Notes: generated by a model from the letters alone, not told the origin. A stretch of DNA of 64,000 bases from Massiliimicrobium timonense (GCF_002160865.1 NZ_NFLJ01000008.1:1-64000); one strand, 5' to 3'; counted from the first letter of the stretch, positions 24,501 to 33,827 are shown. Numbers and translations: made by a program.

Positions 24501-25844
24501 CTGTGTAATCTTTTGTGAAATATGCTTTTTTGGTTTAATTAAGCTTTGAATACGACCAATTTCCTGTCCATTTTTTATCTTGACAGCACCAAACTCGGTA
24601 ATATCATCATCCATAACAGATAAACCAGTTGTTTCCAAGTCAAAAGAAACAAATGTCAAATCCTTAAGAGAAGCTTTTCTTTCATTATAAACAACAGTAA
24701 AAGCTGGATCAATCATATACATTTCTACACCATAAATCATTTTGATTTTATGTTTAAGACTGGCACTTTGCGCTTCAGGGAAAGACTGAACATTACCATG
24801 ATCTGTAACTGCAATAGCCTGATGTCCCCAATAAGCAGCTCTTTCAATATATTCAGAAATACTGCCAATTCCATCCATCGCTGACATTTTAGAATGGACA
24901 TGTAACTCAACACGTTTTTTCTCTGCCTGATCTTGACGAACTTTAGGCGAAGGTATCACTTCTACTTCTCGAGCGATAATCACAGTATCTTTCATATAGG
25001 CATCGTATTCAACATTTCCTTTGACACGAACCCATTTATCCCCTTTTTTAACCTTATTCATTTCTTCAATACTATTTCCACCCTTGTTTTCAAAACGTTT
25101 GACTACAATACTATTGGTATAATCCGTCACATACAAAGATTGAATTGTCTTCCCTGATTTAACCTTCTTAGAATCTTCTTTAAAAATATATCCTTGAATC
25201 ATGACTTCTTTAACAGTATCATCAATTTCATCAATAGATATCGCAAAATAATCTTTTTTATAACCCTGATATTTAGGTTTATGTTCCTTTTTTACAGTCA
25301 CTTCTTTCTGTTCAAAAGTTTTCATATCAACTTGTACTTCGTTTAAAGCATCCATTTCTTCTTGAATAGATTGATATGTCTGATTATTTTGATCAATATA
25401 TGCATGAAAACCAATCTGCATTCCAAATTTATTAAAATATTTGTCAAAAATCTTATATAATTTTTCTAATTGTTGTAATTGTATCTCATTAACGACTTCA
25501 ATACGAAGGGTATTATCTTCAAAAGAAAGTAATTCTTCTTTAATAAAGTCAATTTGCGGAAAACGTTGTTTTAAACCATCAAAAATAAAAAGTGCATATT
25601 CGATGACATCTTTTTGGGTATAGGAAGATGCCCAATCAAAAAGAAATTCACATGGATAAGGAAATTCATTTTTTGCTGAAAATAATAAACGAATTTCATT
25701 TAATGGCACAATATGCGCAGAACCAATATAAAATGTATAAGAATTATCTTTATGTACAACTACACGTTCAATATACGCATGTTTTAAAGCATTCACTTCA
25801 TCTTGAAGATGCAGTTGCTTCAATAAAATAAGCATTTTATCCAT
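21522..25844 (-). CDS. polC: DNA polymerase III alpha subunit, PolC type
   Basis: PolC is the replicative polymerase of low-GC Firmicutes. The 1440-residue protein has an N-terminal domain, an OB domain, a PHP domain (RVELHVHSKMSAMDG, about residue 313), an inserted DEDDh proofreading exonuclease (SFDLETTGL about 400; HNATFDVGFL; HRADYDAE), a four-cysteine zinc site (CPHC about 898, CPKC about 920), and the palm with VPDIDLNFSGDY (about 953). ATG 25844 is chosen over TTG 25847 on spacing from AGGAGG. It follows rseP after a hairpin; proS, present between them in B. subtilis, is absent. Confidence 0.98.
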   Translation of the reverse strand: MDKMLILLKQLHLQDEVNALKHAYIERVVVHKDNSYTFYIGSAHIVPLNEIRLLFSAKNEFPYPCEFLFDWASSYTQKDVIEYALFIFDGLKQRFPQIDFIKEELLSFEDNTLRIEVVNEIQLQQLEKLYKIFDKYFNKFGMQIGFHAYIDQNNQTYQSIQEEMDALNEVQVDMKTFEQKEVTVKKEHKPKYQGYKKDYFAISIDEIDDTVKEVMIQGYIFKEDSKKVKSGKTIQSLYVTDYTNSIVVKRFENKGGNSIEEMNKVKKGDKWVRVKGNVEYDAYMKDTVIIAREVEVIPSPKVRQDQAEKKRVELHVHSKMSAMDGIGSISEYIERAAYWGHQAIAVTDHGNVQSFPEAQSASLKHKIKMIYGVEMYMIDPAFTVVYNERKASLKDLTFVSFDLETTGLSVMDDDITEFGAVKIKNGQEIGRIQSLIKPKKHISQKITQLTHITNDDVKDAPTIEEFIPQILDFFQDDVIVAHNATFDVGFLNEILVRYGYPKLKNPAIDSLTLAWKLLPDLKGYRLGNVARHYRIPYDGDDAHRADYDAEVLAGVFNMMLHDLMQQGYYDVLDMNAMECPNAYKIVRPKHMCVLAKNKTGLKNMFKLVSEANTTYFEKTSRIPRERLEFYREGLLFGSGCYNSEIFDLAMTRSLDELKQAMAFYDYIEIMPLDICQYFVERGRIDTKEDLIRILRRIVDTAKDMGKMIVATGDVHYLDQKDKIFRDVFTCNPKIGLGGALHPLTDRSNPTAWTPDEYLRTTEEMMDSLSYLSEDEKYEYVVENTNKIADMIDGTFHVVHDKLFTPHIDNADENLRQLCFDNAHKQYGEVLPDIVEKRLTKELDNIIKHGFGVIYYIAHKLVKKSNEAGYLVGSRGSVGSSFVATMANISEVNPLPPHYYCPHCQYNEFLPEGYIANGYDLPNKTCPKCGHPLKGDGHNIPFETFLGFNADKVPDIDLNFSGDYQPTAHAYTKEIFGESHVYRAGTISTVAEKTAYGYAKGYAELMGKENTMRQAELERIAKGCTGVKRTTGQHPGGIIVIPENMDVFDFTPYQYPADDLSAEWKTTHFDFHAIHDNVLKFDILGHVDPTVIRMLQDLTGVNPKDIPTNDPKVMSLFNSTDALGIDLSFLNCKTGALGLPEFGTKFVRGMLEQTHPTSFSDLVILSGLSHGTDVYLGNAETLISSGTCTLKEVIGCRDDIMVYLIEKGLPNKDAFDIMECVRKGKSPVVFPEKKYEELMRQHDVPTWYIESCKKIKYMFPKAHAAAYVLSAVRVAWWKLYYPREYYAVYFTTRCDAYDIETMIQGRDAVYHKYQSILNDKQNGIKISNKEEALISVFEIALEMFERGYHFSNISLEKSDSQNFIMDPDDDTALLPPFVSIDGLGTSVGDSVVEARQHNKFLSKEDVMKRTKLTNNQIDFLTKLGAFENMSEENQLSLFDLW

Positions 25845-25862
25845 CAAAATAACCTCCTATAT

Positions 25863-25887
25863 CAAAAAGGGATTGAAATCCCTTTTA
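25863..25887 (-). terminator. Terminator-like hairpin between rseP and polC
   Basis: AAAAGGGAT-TTCA-ATCCCTTTT, a 9-bp perfect stem whose second arm ends in T residues. It overlaps the rseP stop; the polC AGGAGG follows only about 5 nt after it, so polC must be read through this structure or from a promoter inside rseP. Confidence 0.7.
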
Positions 25888-26967
25888 TTGAAATATTCTT
25901 AAAATATCTTGATACGTGACAAAAATCATTAACAACATGACAAGTCCTAAACCACATAACTGCAAAGCAACCTTTACTTTTTCTGGTAATTCACGTCCAA
26001 TAATCTTTTCAACAATCGCAAAAATGACTTGGCATCCGTCCAATGCAGGAATAGGCAATAAATTAAAGATACCAACATTGACAGAAAGCAAAGATAATAA
26101 ATTTAAAATGTAAGTGATCTGCCCTGTTTCAGTCACTTGTGAAGTCACTTGATAAATACCAACCGGTCCAGATAATTGCGTCACGGTTTCACTAAAGCGT
26201 GTAATCAGTTGACTCAAAGCCGCAAAAATAGCCATACTCATTTCACCAATAGAAATAAATGTATACTGAATAGCTTCAGCCACATTCATAGAACGTGTTG
26301 CCTGATAAATGCCTAGTTTATAAGCTTGTGAAGACTGGTCATACTTTAATGTTGCCTGTAAAGTTTCTGTTTTTCCTTGACGATCAACCTTCAATTTCAC
26401 ATGAATGGTATCAGCTGTTGTATTCAATCCTTTTTGTGTTAATTGAATATCTTCAAAATTGGATACCAGAATCACTTCTCCAGTTTCATTCACAGTCAAT
26501 TCTTGAAGCACATCTCCAGCTTTTAAACCAGCCTGTTGAGCAGGAGAATTCTCTATGACCTGCCCTATTTGAGCATTTTGAACAGGTAATTGACCACTGA
26601 TTACATTCACTCCAAAAGTCACGACAATAGCCAATACAAAGTTCATGAAAACACCAGCTAAAAAGATAATGACTTTTTGGTATGTTTTAATTCCTTTTAA
26701 AGTGCGTTCAATAGGAATATCTTTTAATTCTTCATCATCACTTTGTTCTTCACCTGCCATTGAAACAAAACCACCAAATGGTAATGCTCGAATTTCGTAT
26801 TCTGTTTCTTTTCCTTTTTTAGACCATATCTTTGGTCCAAAACCAATGGAAAAATGAGAACAATAAACACCAAATATTTTTGCAGCAATAAAATGTCCAA
26901 ATTCATGAATGATAATAATCGTTCCTAATATTAATAAAAATACTATTAAAGTAATGATTGTCTGCAT
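25885..26967 (-). CDS. rseP: RIP metalloprotease RseP (RasP)
   Basis: RseP/RasP is a membrane-embedded site-2 zinc protease that cleaves anti-sigma factors and remnant signal peptides. The 360-residue protein has HEFGH at residues 21-25 in the first membrane helix, a PDZ domain (ENSPAQQAGLKAGDVL, about 136-151), and the third zinc ligand region NLLPIPALDGCQ in the penultimate helix. The arrangement dxr-rseP-polC is the standard Firmicute order. It starts 1 nt before dxr's stop. Confidence 0.96.
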   Translation of the reverse strand: MQTIITLIVFLLILGTIIIIHEFGHFIAAKIFGVYCSHFSIGFGPKIWSKKGKETEYEIRALPFGGFVSMAGEEQSDDEELKDIPIERTLKGIKTYQKVIIFLAGVFMNFVLAIVVTFGVNVISGQLPVQNAQIGQVIENSPAQQAGLKAGDVLQELTVNETGEVILVSNFEDIQLTQKGLNTTADTIHVKLKVDRQGKTETLQATLKYDQSSQAYKLGIYQATRSMNVAEAIQYTFISIGEMSMAIFAALSQLITRFSETVTQLSGPVGIYQVTSQVTETGQITYILNLLSLLSVNVGIFNLLPIPALDGCQVIFAIVEKIIGRELPEKVKVALQLCGLGLVMLLMIFVTYQDILRIFQ

Positions 26968-28119
26968 CTATATTTCTCCTACTCTTTCTCGTACAAAATT
27001 TCTTGCCCATTGATCAATTTCAATAAGCTGTTCTAAAGTGGGATGATCAACCCAATGATGTGCTCGCATCGTTTCCTCAACATATTTTTCAATATCTAAA
27101 AATGCAATTTTTTTAGATAAAAACAGTGCATTAGCCTGTTCATTTGCACCATTTAAAACACATGGCATGGAACCACCTTTACGTCCAGCTTCATAGGCTA
27201 AAGCTAAAGCATGGAAGCGATGAAAATCTGGTTTTTCAAAATGAAGTGTTCCTATATCACTTAAAGATAAATGTTTACCACCAAGTAAAGGCAAACGATG
27301 AGGATACGTTAAAGCATATTGAATAGGTAAACGCATATCTGGTGTCCCCAGTTGAGCAATAATGGCAGTATCTTGATATTCAACCATAGAGTGAATAATA
27401 CTTTCTGGATGAATCAGCACTTCAATATCATCATAATCAACATCAAAAAGCCATTTGGCTTCCATCACTTCTAACCCTTTATTAAAAAGCGTTGCACTAT
27501 CAATTGTAATTTTTGCTCCCATTGACCAATTAGGATGTTTTAAAGCATCTTCAACGCTCACATGTTCTAGTTCACTTCTTGATTTATCACGGAAACTCCC
27601 ACCACTGGCTGTCAAAATAATCTTACGAATCTCCCCATGATATTCACCATTAAGAGATTGAAAAATAGCAGAATGTTCACTATCCACTGGCAATAATTGT
27701 ACATTGTTTTCTTTGACCAATGGAATGATTAAATGACCCGCAACAACCAATGTTTCCTTATTGGCTAAAGCAATATCTTTATGAGCCTGAATAGCTTTCA
27801 TTGTAGGAACTAATCCAGCAAACCCTACAATCGCATTTAAAACAATATCAATTTGTGGTAAAGTTGCAATTTGAATTAAACCATCCTGCCCACAATAGAA
27901 ATGAACATCTTTATATTTTCTTTGAAGATATTCCATATCTTCTTGTTTTTGTACACAAATATGTTTTGCGTGAATAACAGTCATGATTTTTTCTAACAAA
28001 TCAATATTTTTCCCAGCACTCATGGCAACAATTTCAAATTCATCACGATGATGTCTAACAACATCAACCGTCTGTTGACCTATCGAACCAGTTACTCCTA
28101 AAACACATATTTTTTTCAT
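26968..28119 (-). CDS. dxr: 1-deoxy-D-xylulose 5-phosphate reductoisomerase
   Basis: Dxr converts DXP to methylerythritol 4-phosphate, the committed step of the non-mevalonate isoprenoid pathway. The 383-residue protein has the NADPH site GVTGSIGQQT (about residues 7-16), ALANKETLV, the metal and substrate residues in PVDSEHSAIFQ, LTASGGSFRD and NHPSW-like HPNWSMGAKITIDSATLFNKGLEVMEA. It lies with uppS and cdsA, which use isoprenoid and phospholipid precursors. Confidence 0.98.
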   Translation of the reverse strand: MKKICVLGVTGSIGQQTVDVVRHHRDEFEIVAMSAGKNIDLLEKIMTVIHAKHICVQKQEDMEYLQRKYKDVHFYCGQDGLIQIATLPQIDIVLNAIVGFAGLVPTMKAIQAHKDIALANKETLVVAGHLIIPLVKENNVQLLPVDSEHSAIFQSLNGEYHGEIRKIILTASGGSFRDKSRSELEHVSVEDALKHPNWSMGAKITIDSATLFNKGLEVMEAKWLFDVDYDDIEVLIHPESIIHSMVEYQDTAIIAQLGTPDMRLPIQYALTYPHRLPLLGGKHLSLSDIGTLHFEKPDFHRFHALALAYEAGRKGGSMPCVLNGANEQANALFLSKKIAFLDIEKYVEETMRAHHWVDHPTLEQLIEIDQWARNFVRERVGEI

Positions 28120-28120
28120 A

Positions 28121-28909
28121 CTAAGCCACCACCATTGTTATAAAATGAAGTAAAATACCAAAAACCATTGCATTAAATAAAATCGAATCGAATCGATCCA
28201 AGATTCCACCATGTCCTGGTAACAACTGAGAGAAATCTTTCACTTCAAATATTCGTTTCATACTACTAAATGTTAAATCTCCTATCTGACTTGTTATTGT
28301 TAAAATGAAACACATGACAATAAACCATACTAACGGCATATCTATTTGAATATATGCGCCATAAGCTCCAGAAAGAACAGTTCCTAAAATGATTCCACCA
28401 ATTGAACCTTCAATGGTTTTTTTAGGAGAAAGACGAGGATTCAACTTATGTCTTCCTAAACACATCCCCGTAAAATATGCCCCTGTATCCGTTCCAAAAG
28501 TAGCCAAAGCCAGAATTAAAATATAATCAAAGCCATATGTTAAACGCAATTGATAAAGCATATGTAATCCCATACCAATTAAAACACCTGCTGTAAAATA
28601 ATAACTTAATCTCAAAAAATTGATACCATCATCAAACATACTACAGGCCATCAATACAATCATGTATAAAATCATGATTTCACTTGAAATCAACAATGAC
28701 TGATCAAAAAATAATGAATAAAACACAAACAATCCAACAATAGGATAAAGATAAAAATGAGCACGAGGACGATTACAGATAGAAAGCATTTCAAAAACAG
28801 CAACCCCTGCAACAATACCCAGTAAAATTTTAAAAGCTATTCCACCTAGAATAACACATGGCAGAATGACTGCTAAAAGGATCAATCCTGTGATAATGCG
28901 TGTTTTCAT
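28121..28909 (-). CDS. cdsA: Phosphatidate cytidylyltransferase CdsA
   Basis: CdsA makes CDP-diacylglycerol from CTP and phosphatidate, the branch point of phospholipid synthesis. The 262-residue integral membrane protein has seven or eight hydrophobic helices and the C-terminal signature SQIGDLTFSSMKRIFEVKDFSQLLPGHGGILDRFDS. Also visible is ATFGTDTGAYFTG and SPKKTIEGSIGG. Its ATG overlaps the uppS stop as ATGA. Confidence 0.97.
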   Translation of the reverse strand: MKTRIITGLILLAVILPCVILGGIAFKILLGIVAGVAVFEMLSICNRPRAHFYLYPIVGLFVFYSLFFDQSLLISSEIMILYMIVLMACSMFDDGINFLRLSYYFTAGVLIGMGLHMLYQLRLTYGFDYILILALATFGTDTGAYFTGMCLGRHKLNPRLSPKKTIEGSIGGIILGTVLSGAYGAYIQIDMPLVWFIVMCFILTITSQIGDLTFSSMKRIFEVKDFSQLLPGHGGILDRFDSILFNAMVFGILLHFITMVVA

Positions 28910-29655
28910 TTGACGACACCTCCAAATCTTCTTTCTCTACCTTGATATACAGCAATTGCATAATGTAGCCTTTCTTCATCAAAATCAGGCCATAATGTAT
29001 CATCAAAAACAAATTCAGCATAAGCCAATTGCCAAAGCAGAAAATTAGAAAGACGTTTTTCTCCACTGCTTCTTACCATCAAATCAACTGGTGGTAAATC
29101 TTTTGTCATTAAATGCTTTTCAAAATAATCTTCATTAATATCATCTAATGAAATCTGACCATGTTTATATTCTTCACAAATGATTTTCGTTGCTTCAACA
29201 ATCTCATCACGCCCACCATAAATAAAAGCAAAAGTTAAAATCAAACCATGATTACGTGATGTCTGTGATACAGCTTCTTCAATAATACGTCTTGTTTCTA
29301 AAGGTGCCATTTCCAAATGTCCAATATAACGAATCGAAACATCATTATCCATCAATTCTTTTAAATATAATTGAAAAAATTCTTTAGGCAATTTAAAAAT
29401 ATAATCCACTTCACTTGCTTCTCGTTTAAAATTTTCTGTAGAAAAAGCATAAACTGTCATTGCTTTTACACCTAAACGATTGGCTTCTAAAGCCAAAGTT
29501 CGTATTGTTTTTGTTCCTTCATGATGACCATACGTACGTGGCATCTTTCTTTTTTTAGCCCAGCGACCATTGCCATCCATTATAAAAGCAATGTGTTGAG
29601 GAATATTGTTCATATCTAAATCATATTCTATTTCTCTTTTTTTCTTAAAAAACAT
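28906..29655 (-). CDS. uppS: Isoprenyl transferase UppS
   Basis: UppS condenses isopentenyl diphosphate with farnesyl diphosphate to undecaprenyl diphosphate, the wall-precursor lipid carrier. The 249-residue cis-prenyltransferase has HIAFIMDGNGRWAKKR (catalytic Asp), GHHEGTKTIR, TVYAFSTENFKR and the C-terminal LMVRSSGEKRLSNFLLWQLAYAEFVF. GAGGTGA precedes the start. It opens the uppS-cdsA-dxr-rseP-polC unit with an extended -10 promoter. Confidence 0.97.
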   Translation of the reverse strand: MFFKKKREIEYDLDMNNIPQHIAFIMDGNGRWAKKRKMPRTYGHHEGTKTIRTLALEANRLGVKAMTVYAFSTENFKREASEVDYIFKLPKEFFQLYLKELMDNDVSIRYIGHLEMAPLETRRIIEEAVSQTSRNHGLILTFAFIYGGRDEIVEATKIICEEYKHGQISLDDINEDYFEKHLMTKDLPPVDLMVRSSGEKRLSNFLLWQLAYAEFVFDDTLWPDFDEERLHYAIAVYQGRERRFGGVVK

Positions 29656-29679
29656 ACTGTCACCTCATAACCTTTTTGT

Positions 29680-29688
29680 ATTATAACA
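29680..29688 (-). promoter_or_regulatory. Extended -10 promoter of the uppS unit
   Basis: TGTTATAAT (TGnTATAAT) on the minus strand, about 25 nt before the uppS start. No good -35 hexamer is present at 16-18 bp. Confidence 0.6.
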
Positions 29689-29730
29689 TAAAAGAAAGCA
29701 ACATGCGAACTCTTATCAAAAAATATTCAA

Positions 29731-29759
29731 CAAAAAAACTCCTGCTTTATGCAAGAGTC
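29731..29759 (-). terminator. Terminator of the rpsB-tsf-pyrH-frr unit
   Basis: ACTCTTGC, an ATAAA loop and GCAGGAGT pair (with two G-T wobbles), followed by TTTTTTT on the minus strand, 10 nt past the frr stop. Confidence 0.85.
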
Positions 29760-29767
29760 AAAAGAAA

Positions 29768-30313
29768 CTAGACAGTCATTAAATCATTTTCTTTTTCTTT
29801 TGTTAATTGATCAATGATTTTGACATATTGATCAGTTAATTTTTGAACTTTTTCTTTACCAAGTTTTACTTCATCTTCAGTTAATTCAGCCTTTTCAACA
29901 TCATCATTAGCACTTCTACGAATATTACGTAAAGCAACTTTTGCTTCTTCAGCATATTTTTTTGCTTGTTTGACATACTCTTTTCTTGTTTCCTCTGTTA
30001 ATGCTGGAACATTGATACGTATGATTTCTCCATCATTTTGAGGTGTCAAACCAAGATTAGCTTCATAGATGGCATGTTCAATATCTTTTAAACTGTTGCG
30101 ATCATAAGGCTTAATAACCAATTGACGTCCTTCAACAACAGAAATACCAGCTGTTTGATTTAAAGGTGTCATTTCACCCCAATAATTCACTTTCACTCTA
30201 TCAAGCATCGTTGGATTTGCACGACCTGTTCTTACAGAAGAAAGTTCATGTTTAAAAGCTTCAATTGATTTTTCCATTTTTTCTTTTGTTTCTTCTAAAA
30301 TAAGATCTAACAT
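29768..30313 (-). CDS. frr: Ribosome recycling factor
   Basis: RRF splits post-termination ribosomes with EF-G. The 181-residue length is typical. Family sequence is clear: [52 protein letters not shown] and [31 protein letters not shown]. The start overlaps the pyrH stop by 7 nt, with GGAGGG upstream. It ends the rpsB unit at a strong terminator. Confidence 0.98.
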   Translation of the reverse strand: MLDLILEETKEKMEKSIEAFKHELSSVRTGRANPTMLDRVKVNYWGEMTPLNQTAGISVVEGRQLVIKPYDRNSLKDIEHAIYEANLGLTPQNDGEIIRINVPALTEETRKEYVKQAKKYAEEAKVALRNIRRSANDDVEKAELTEDEVKLGKEKVQKLTDQYVKIIDQLTKEKENDLMTV

Positions 30314-31035
30314 GTTTTATTCCCTCCTTTCGAAATAATTGTACCTATAGATTCGCCATTACATGCACGAGCAATATTACCATCTTCCTGCATATTAAAT
30401 ACACAAAGATCAATACCATTATCCTTACATAATGTAATAGCTGTCTGGTCCATAATATGTAAATCTTCATTTAAAACATCTAAATAAGTGATATGATCAT
30501 ATTTTTTAGCATTAGGATCAACTTTTGGATCAGCAGAATAAACACCATCAACACCATTTTTAGCCATTAAAATAACATCTGCATTCATTTCTGCAGCACG
30601 TAAAGCCGCTGTTGTATCAGTAGTAAAGAATGGACTTCCTGTTCCTGCTCCAAAAATGACAATACGATTTTTTTCCAAATGACGAACAGCCCTTCTTCTA
30701 ATATAAGGTTCTGCCACTTCTTTCATATCAATAGCTGATAATAATCGAGTATCTAAACCAATCGCTTCTAATGCATTTTGTAAAGCCATACCGTTCATCA
30801 CAGTCGCTAACATACCCATATAGTCAGCTGCTGCTCTTTCCATACCCATGTCACTGCCTGTTTTTCCACGCCAGATGTTTCCACCACCACAGACAATAGC
30901 AATTTCAACACCTAAATCTTTTGCATCTTTAATTTGTCTGGCAACATCAGCCACGACTACAGGATTAATGCCAAACCCCTGTTCACCAGCTAATGCTTCA
31001 CCACTTAATTTTAGTAAAACTCTTTTGTACTTCAT
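30307..31035 (-). CDS. pyrH: UMP kinase PyrH
   Basis: PyrH phosphorylates UMP to UDP; it belongs to the amino-acid-kinase fold. The 242-residue protein has [13 protein letters not shown] at the start, GGGNIWRG, the [10 protein letters not shown] and [21 protein letters not shown] regions, and [19 protein letters not shown] 31035 (MKYKRV) is chosen over an in-frame upstream ATG because GGAGGAGA precedes it. It follows a weak hairpin after tsf. Confidence 0.97.
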   Translation of the reverse strand: MKYKRVLLKLSGEALAGEQGFGINPVVVADVARQIKDAKDLGVEIAIVCGGGNIWRGKTGSDMGMERAAADYMGMLATVMNGMALQNALEAIGLDTRLLSAIDMKEVAEPYIRRRAVRHLEKNRIVIFGAGTGSPFFTTDTTAALRAAEMNADVILMAKNGVDGVYSADPKVDPNAKKYDHITYLDVLNEDLHIMDQTAITLCKDNGIDLCVFNMQEDGNIARACNGESIGTIISKGGNKTC

Positions 31036-31056
31036 ATGATCTCTCCTCCATTTTAC

Positions 31057-31082
31057 AAGAAAAGGGCACAATAAGTGTGTCC
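31057..31082 (-). terminator. Weak terminator-like hairpin between tsf and pyrH
   Basis: GGACACA, CTTAT loop and TGTGCCC (one A-C mismatch), then TTTTCTTG on the minus strand. The pyrH ribosome-binding site follows about 10 nt later, so it is probably an attenuating or processing hairpin inside the operon. Confidence 0.5.
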
Positions 31083-31098
31083 TCTCTATAAATTTCAA

Positions 31099-31986
31099 TT
31101 ATCCTCTCATTTGAGCAGCAACTTCTTCAGCAAAGTTTTCTTCACGTTTTTCCATTCCTTCACCAACTTCAAAACGTACCATTTCTAAAACTTTTCCGTT
31201 TCCTAAATATTGAGCTACTGTTTGATCAGAATCTTTAATGAACGCTTGATCTACTAAGCACATTTCTTTTAAGTTTTTATTTAAACGACCTTCAATCATT
31301 TTTTCAATGATATTTTCTGGTTTTGGTTTTGCACTCTTAGCATTTTCTTCCATAGCTTGGGCTTTTAAAACAGTTCTTTCGTGTTCTAAAATTTCAGCAG
31401 GAATAGCTGTTCTATCAATATATTGAGGAGCAATTGCAGCAACTTGCATAGCAATGTCTTTTGCTTTCACTTCATCAATACCAGCAGCTTTTACTAAAGC
31501 ACACATTTTTCCACCCATATGTGAATAAGCACCAAAGATTTCATCATCATTTTTTGTCATCACTGCAAATCTTCTTAAGCTTAATTTTTCACCAATTTTA
31601 CCACTCTTTTCAGCAATAACAGTTCCTAAATCTTTACCATCAACATCTAACTGTAAAGCAGCTTCAACATCTTGAGGTTTTGCATTAACAATTGCTTTTG
31701 CTGTTAAAGCAACTAATTCCTGGAACTCAGCATTTTTAGCAACGAAATCTGTTTCAGAGTTCACTTCAACAATTGCTGCAGCATTTCCATCTACGACAAA
31801 TGCTGTTAAACCTTCAGCCGCAATACGATCTGCTTTTTTTGCAGCTTTTGCAATTCCTTTTTCTCTTAACCAGTCAAAAGAAGCCTCTAAATCACCATCA
31901 CAAGCTTCAAGTGCCTTTTTACAATCCATCATTCCAGCACCAGTTTTTTCACGTAATTCTTTTACTAATTTTGCACTAATAGCCAT
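31099..31986 (-). CDS. tsf: Elongation factor Ts
   Basis: EF-Ts is the nucleotide exchange factor of EF-Tu. The 295-residue protein has the N-terminal UBA-like domain and signature LREKTGAGMMDCKKALEA, the VNSETDFVAKNAEFQ core motif, and a C-terminal dimerisation region with GRLNKNLKEMCLVDQ and ending VAAQMRG. ATG 31986 (MAISAKLVK) is chosen over an in-frame upstream start because AGGAG precedes it. It follows rpsB after a terminator-like hairpin. Confidence 0.97.
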   Translation of the reverse strand: MAISAKLVKELREKTGAGMMDCKKALEACDGDLEASFDWLREKGIAKAAKKADRIAAEGLTAFVVDGNAAAIVEVNSETDFVAKNAEFQELVALTAKAIVNAKPQDVEAALQLDVDGKDLGTVIAEKSGKIGEKLSLRRFAVMTKNDDEIFGAYSHMGGKMCALVKAAGIDEVKAKDIAMQVAAIAPQYIDRTAIPAEILEHERTVLKAQAMEENAKSAKPKPENIIEKMIEGRLNKNLKEMCLVDQAFIKDSDQTVAQYLGNGKVLEMVRFEVGEGMEKREENFAEEVAAQMRG

Positions 31987-32011
31987 TTTTTTCTCCTCCA
32001 TCATTTTTTAT

Positions 32012-32037
32012 AAAAAAAGGAAAGCATAAGCTTCCCC
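32012..32037 (-). terminator. Terminator-like hairpin between rpsB and tsf
   Basis: GGGAAGC-TTAT-GCTTTCC (7 bp, one G-T) followed by seven T on the minus strand. The tsf ribosome-binding site follows after about 10 nt. Partial termination here would lower tsf relative to rpsB, a known arrangement in other bacteria. Confidence 0.75.
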
Positions 32038-32046
32038 TCTTATTCA

Positions 32047-32913
32047 TTATGCTTCAGTTTTTTCTTCTTTAACTTCAGCTGGTTTGCTTACTTCAGCATT
32101 TTTGTTATTTCTAGGACGTCCAGCATTTTTATATCTAGGTCCTTTTTGTTTATTTTCTTCTACAGAAGCGACAGCATCATTCATAGATACTTCTTTATCA
32201 TCTTCATCTTTCACATAAGCAACTGTGACTGGTTCATCTTTTGCTTCACATACAGCATCAGCCATAGCAGCAACAATTAATTTAACAGCTCTAATAGCAT
32301 CATCATTAGCTGGGATCACATAATCCACTTCATCAGGATCACAGTTTGTATCAACAATACCAAACACAGGAATACCTAAGATTCTTGCTTCTGCAACTGC
32401 ATTGTGTTCAACTTTAGGATCAACAACAAATAAAGCATTTGGTAATCTTCTCATTTCTTTGATACCACCTAAGTTCTTTTCTAACTTAGCTTTTTCTTTC
32501 ATAAGAAGAACTGCTTCTTTCTTTGTAAATAATTCTAAAGTTCCATCTTCTTCCATTTTTTCTAATTCTTTTAATCTTCTAATTCTCTTTTGAATTGTTT
32601 TAAAGTTAGTTAATGTTCCACCTAACCAACGAGAATTCACATAGAAACTTCCAGATCTTTCAGCTTCAGTTTGAACAGCTTCTTGAGCCTGTTTTTTTGT
32701 ACCTACAAATAAAACTTTTCCACCTTTCGCAACGATATCCATTAAAGCTGCATAAGCTTCATCAATTTTATCAGATGATTTCTTTAAATCAATGATATAG
32801 ATACCATTTCTTGCTGTGAAAATGTATGGAGCCATTTTTGGATTCCATCTTTTTGTCTGATGTCCAAAATGAACACCAACTTCTAATAATTTTTTCATTG
32901 AAATTACTGCCAT
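32047..32913 (-). CDS. rpsB: Ribosomal protein uS2
   Basis: uS2 is a late-assembling 30S protein. The 288-residue product has [44 protein letters not shown] and the [40 protein letters not shown] core. About 45 residues beyond the usual end form a charged low-complexity tail ([16 protein letters not shown]). ATG 32913 is chosen over an upstream in-frame start because AGGAGGAAG precedes it. A SigA promoter and about 100 nt of leader lie upstream. Confidence 0.97.
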   Translation of the reverse strand: MAVISMKKLLEVGVHFGHQTKRWNPKMAPYIFTARNGIYIIDLKKSSDKIDEAYAALMDIVAKGGKVLFVGTKKQAQEAVQTEAERSGSFYVNSRWLGGTLTNFKTIQKRIRRLKELEKMEEDGTLELFTKKEAVLLMKEKAKLEKNLGGIKEMRRLPNALFVVDPKVEHNAVAEARILGIPVFGIVDTNCDPDEVDYVIPANDDAIRAVKLIVAAMADAVCEAKDEPVTVAYVKDEDDKEVSMNDAVASVEENKQKGPRYKNAGRPRNNKNAEVSKPAEVKEEKTEA

Positions 32914-33018
32914 TGTAACTTCCTCCTTTTCGTTTTTTCCTCCATTGTTTCTAACACAAACCACCAATCGGCACTCGGTTCATGAATTCACAATGTGTGT
33001 ATTTCTAATACCCGTAGT

Positions 33019-33047
33019 ATAATACCATAACACATCAAAAAAAACAA
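33019..33047 (-). promoter_or_regulatory. SigA promoter and leader of the rpsB unit
   Basis: TTGTTT, a 17-bp spacer and TATTAT with a TGn extension lie on the minus strand just after the spoIVFB stop. The transcript would carry a leader of about 100 nt (32914-33012) containing CCGAGTGCCGATTGGTGG; an S2-binding autoregulatory structure is possible but was not recognised. Confidence 0.65.
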
Positions 33048-33056
33048 GATACTTTC

Positions 33057-33827
33057 CTATTTTTTTATATTTTTTAAAAGAATCTCAACCATTTCTTTTT
33101 CATCTTTTATTTTTCCTTCCATCAGATAATAATTATGAAACCCTCTACGATAAATCAAATGCTGATGAACAATGGGTGGACACTTATTTAAAAAAGAAGG
33201 AATCATCCCATAATATGTTCTTAAATACACATAAATAAACCGATAATAACAAACCAGCTGATAAAACAGATATCCTATAATAATCAGTGTATTTGTCTGT
33301 AAATAAAAAAGAAAGAGTAAACAATAAACAAAGATAGATATTTTTAATGTTGTTAATAATGCTTTCTTTAAATCTATAATACTTTGTAAAAGCAAGCTTA
33401 GAAATCTACCACCGTCCAAAGGATAGATAGGTAAAAGATTAAAACACAAAACAAACATATTCATTGTTAATAAAAAGTCCTGATAAACACCATGACTTAA
33501 CATTTGAATTCCTGCATAAATAAACAAATGACTACATGGTCCAGCAAGAACAACACACATTTCTTTCCAAATGGGCTGAAAATAAAAATCTTCTAAATAC
33601 AAATAAGCACCAAAAGGTAAAATTTCAATTTTTTGAATTTGAAAACGAAAATAATATGCCATCAAAAGATGACATATTTCATGCAAACAGACAATTCCCA
33701 GTGTAGAAAGATACCATTTCAAATAGCCTCCCAGCCATGCAAAGACAAAATAAAGGAGTGTTAGAGGATGAATAGAAACTTTAAGATATAAGTTCTTCAA
33801 ATGTTGAATAATCAATTTCCTGTTCAC
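33057..33827 (-). CDS. spoIVFB: SpoIVFB-like intramembrane metalloprotease
   Basis: SpoIVFB is the site-2 protease in the outer forespore membrane that activates pro-SigK. The 256-residue M50 protein has the zinc motif HEICH (residues 49-53) in a membrane helix, further hydrophobic helices, and the second motif NLLPIYPLDGGR (about 130-141). It follows minC-minD-spoIVFA, exactly the B. subtilis order. The start is uncertain: GTG 33827 overlaps spoIVFA by 47 nt without a good Shine-Dalgarno, and TTG 33815 is an alternative. No terminator follows; rpsB begins from its own promoter. Confidence 0.85.
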   Translation of the reverse strand: MNRKLIIQHLKNLYLKVSIHPLTLLYFVFAWLGGYLKWYLSTLGIVCLHEICHLLMAYYFRFQIQKIEILPFGAYLYLEDFYFQPIWKEMCVVLAGPCSHLFIYAGIQMLSHGVYQDFLLTMNMFVLCFNLLPIYPLDGGRFLSLLLQSIIDLKKALLTTLKISIFVYCLLFLFYLQTNTLIIIGYLFYQLVCYYRFIYVYLRTYYGMIPSFLNKCPPIVHQHLIYRRGFHNYYLMEGKIKDEKEMVEILLKNIKK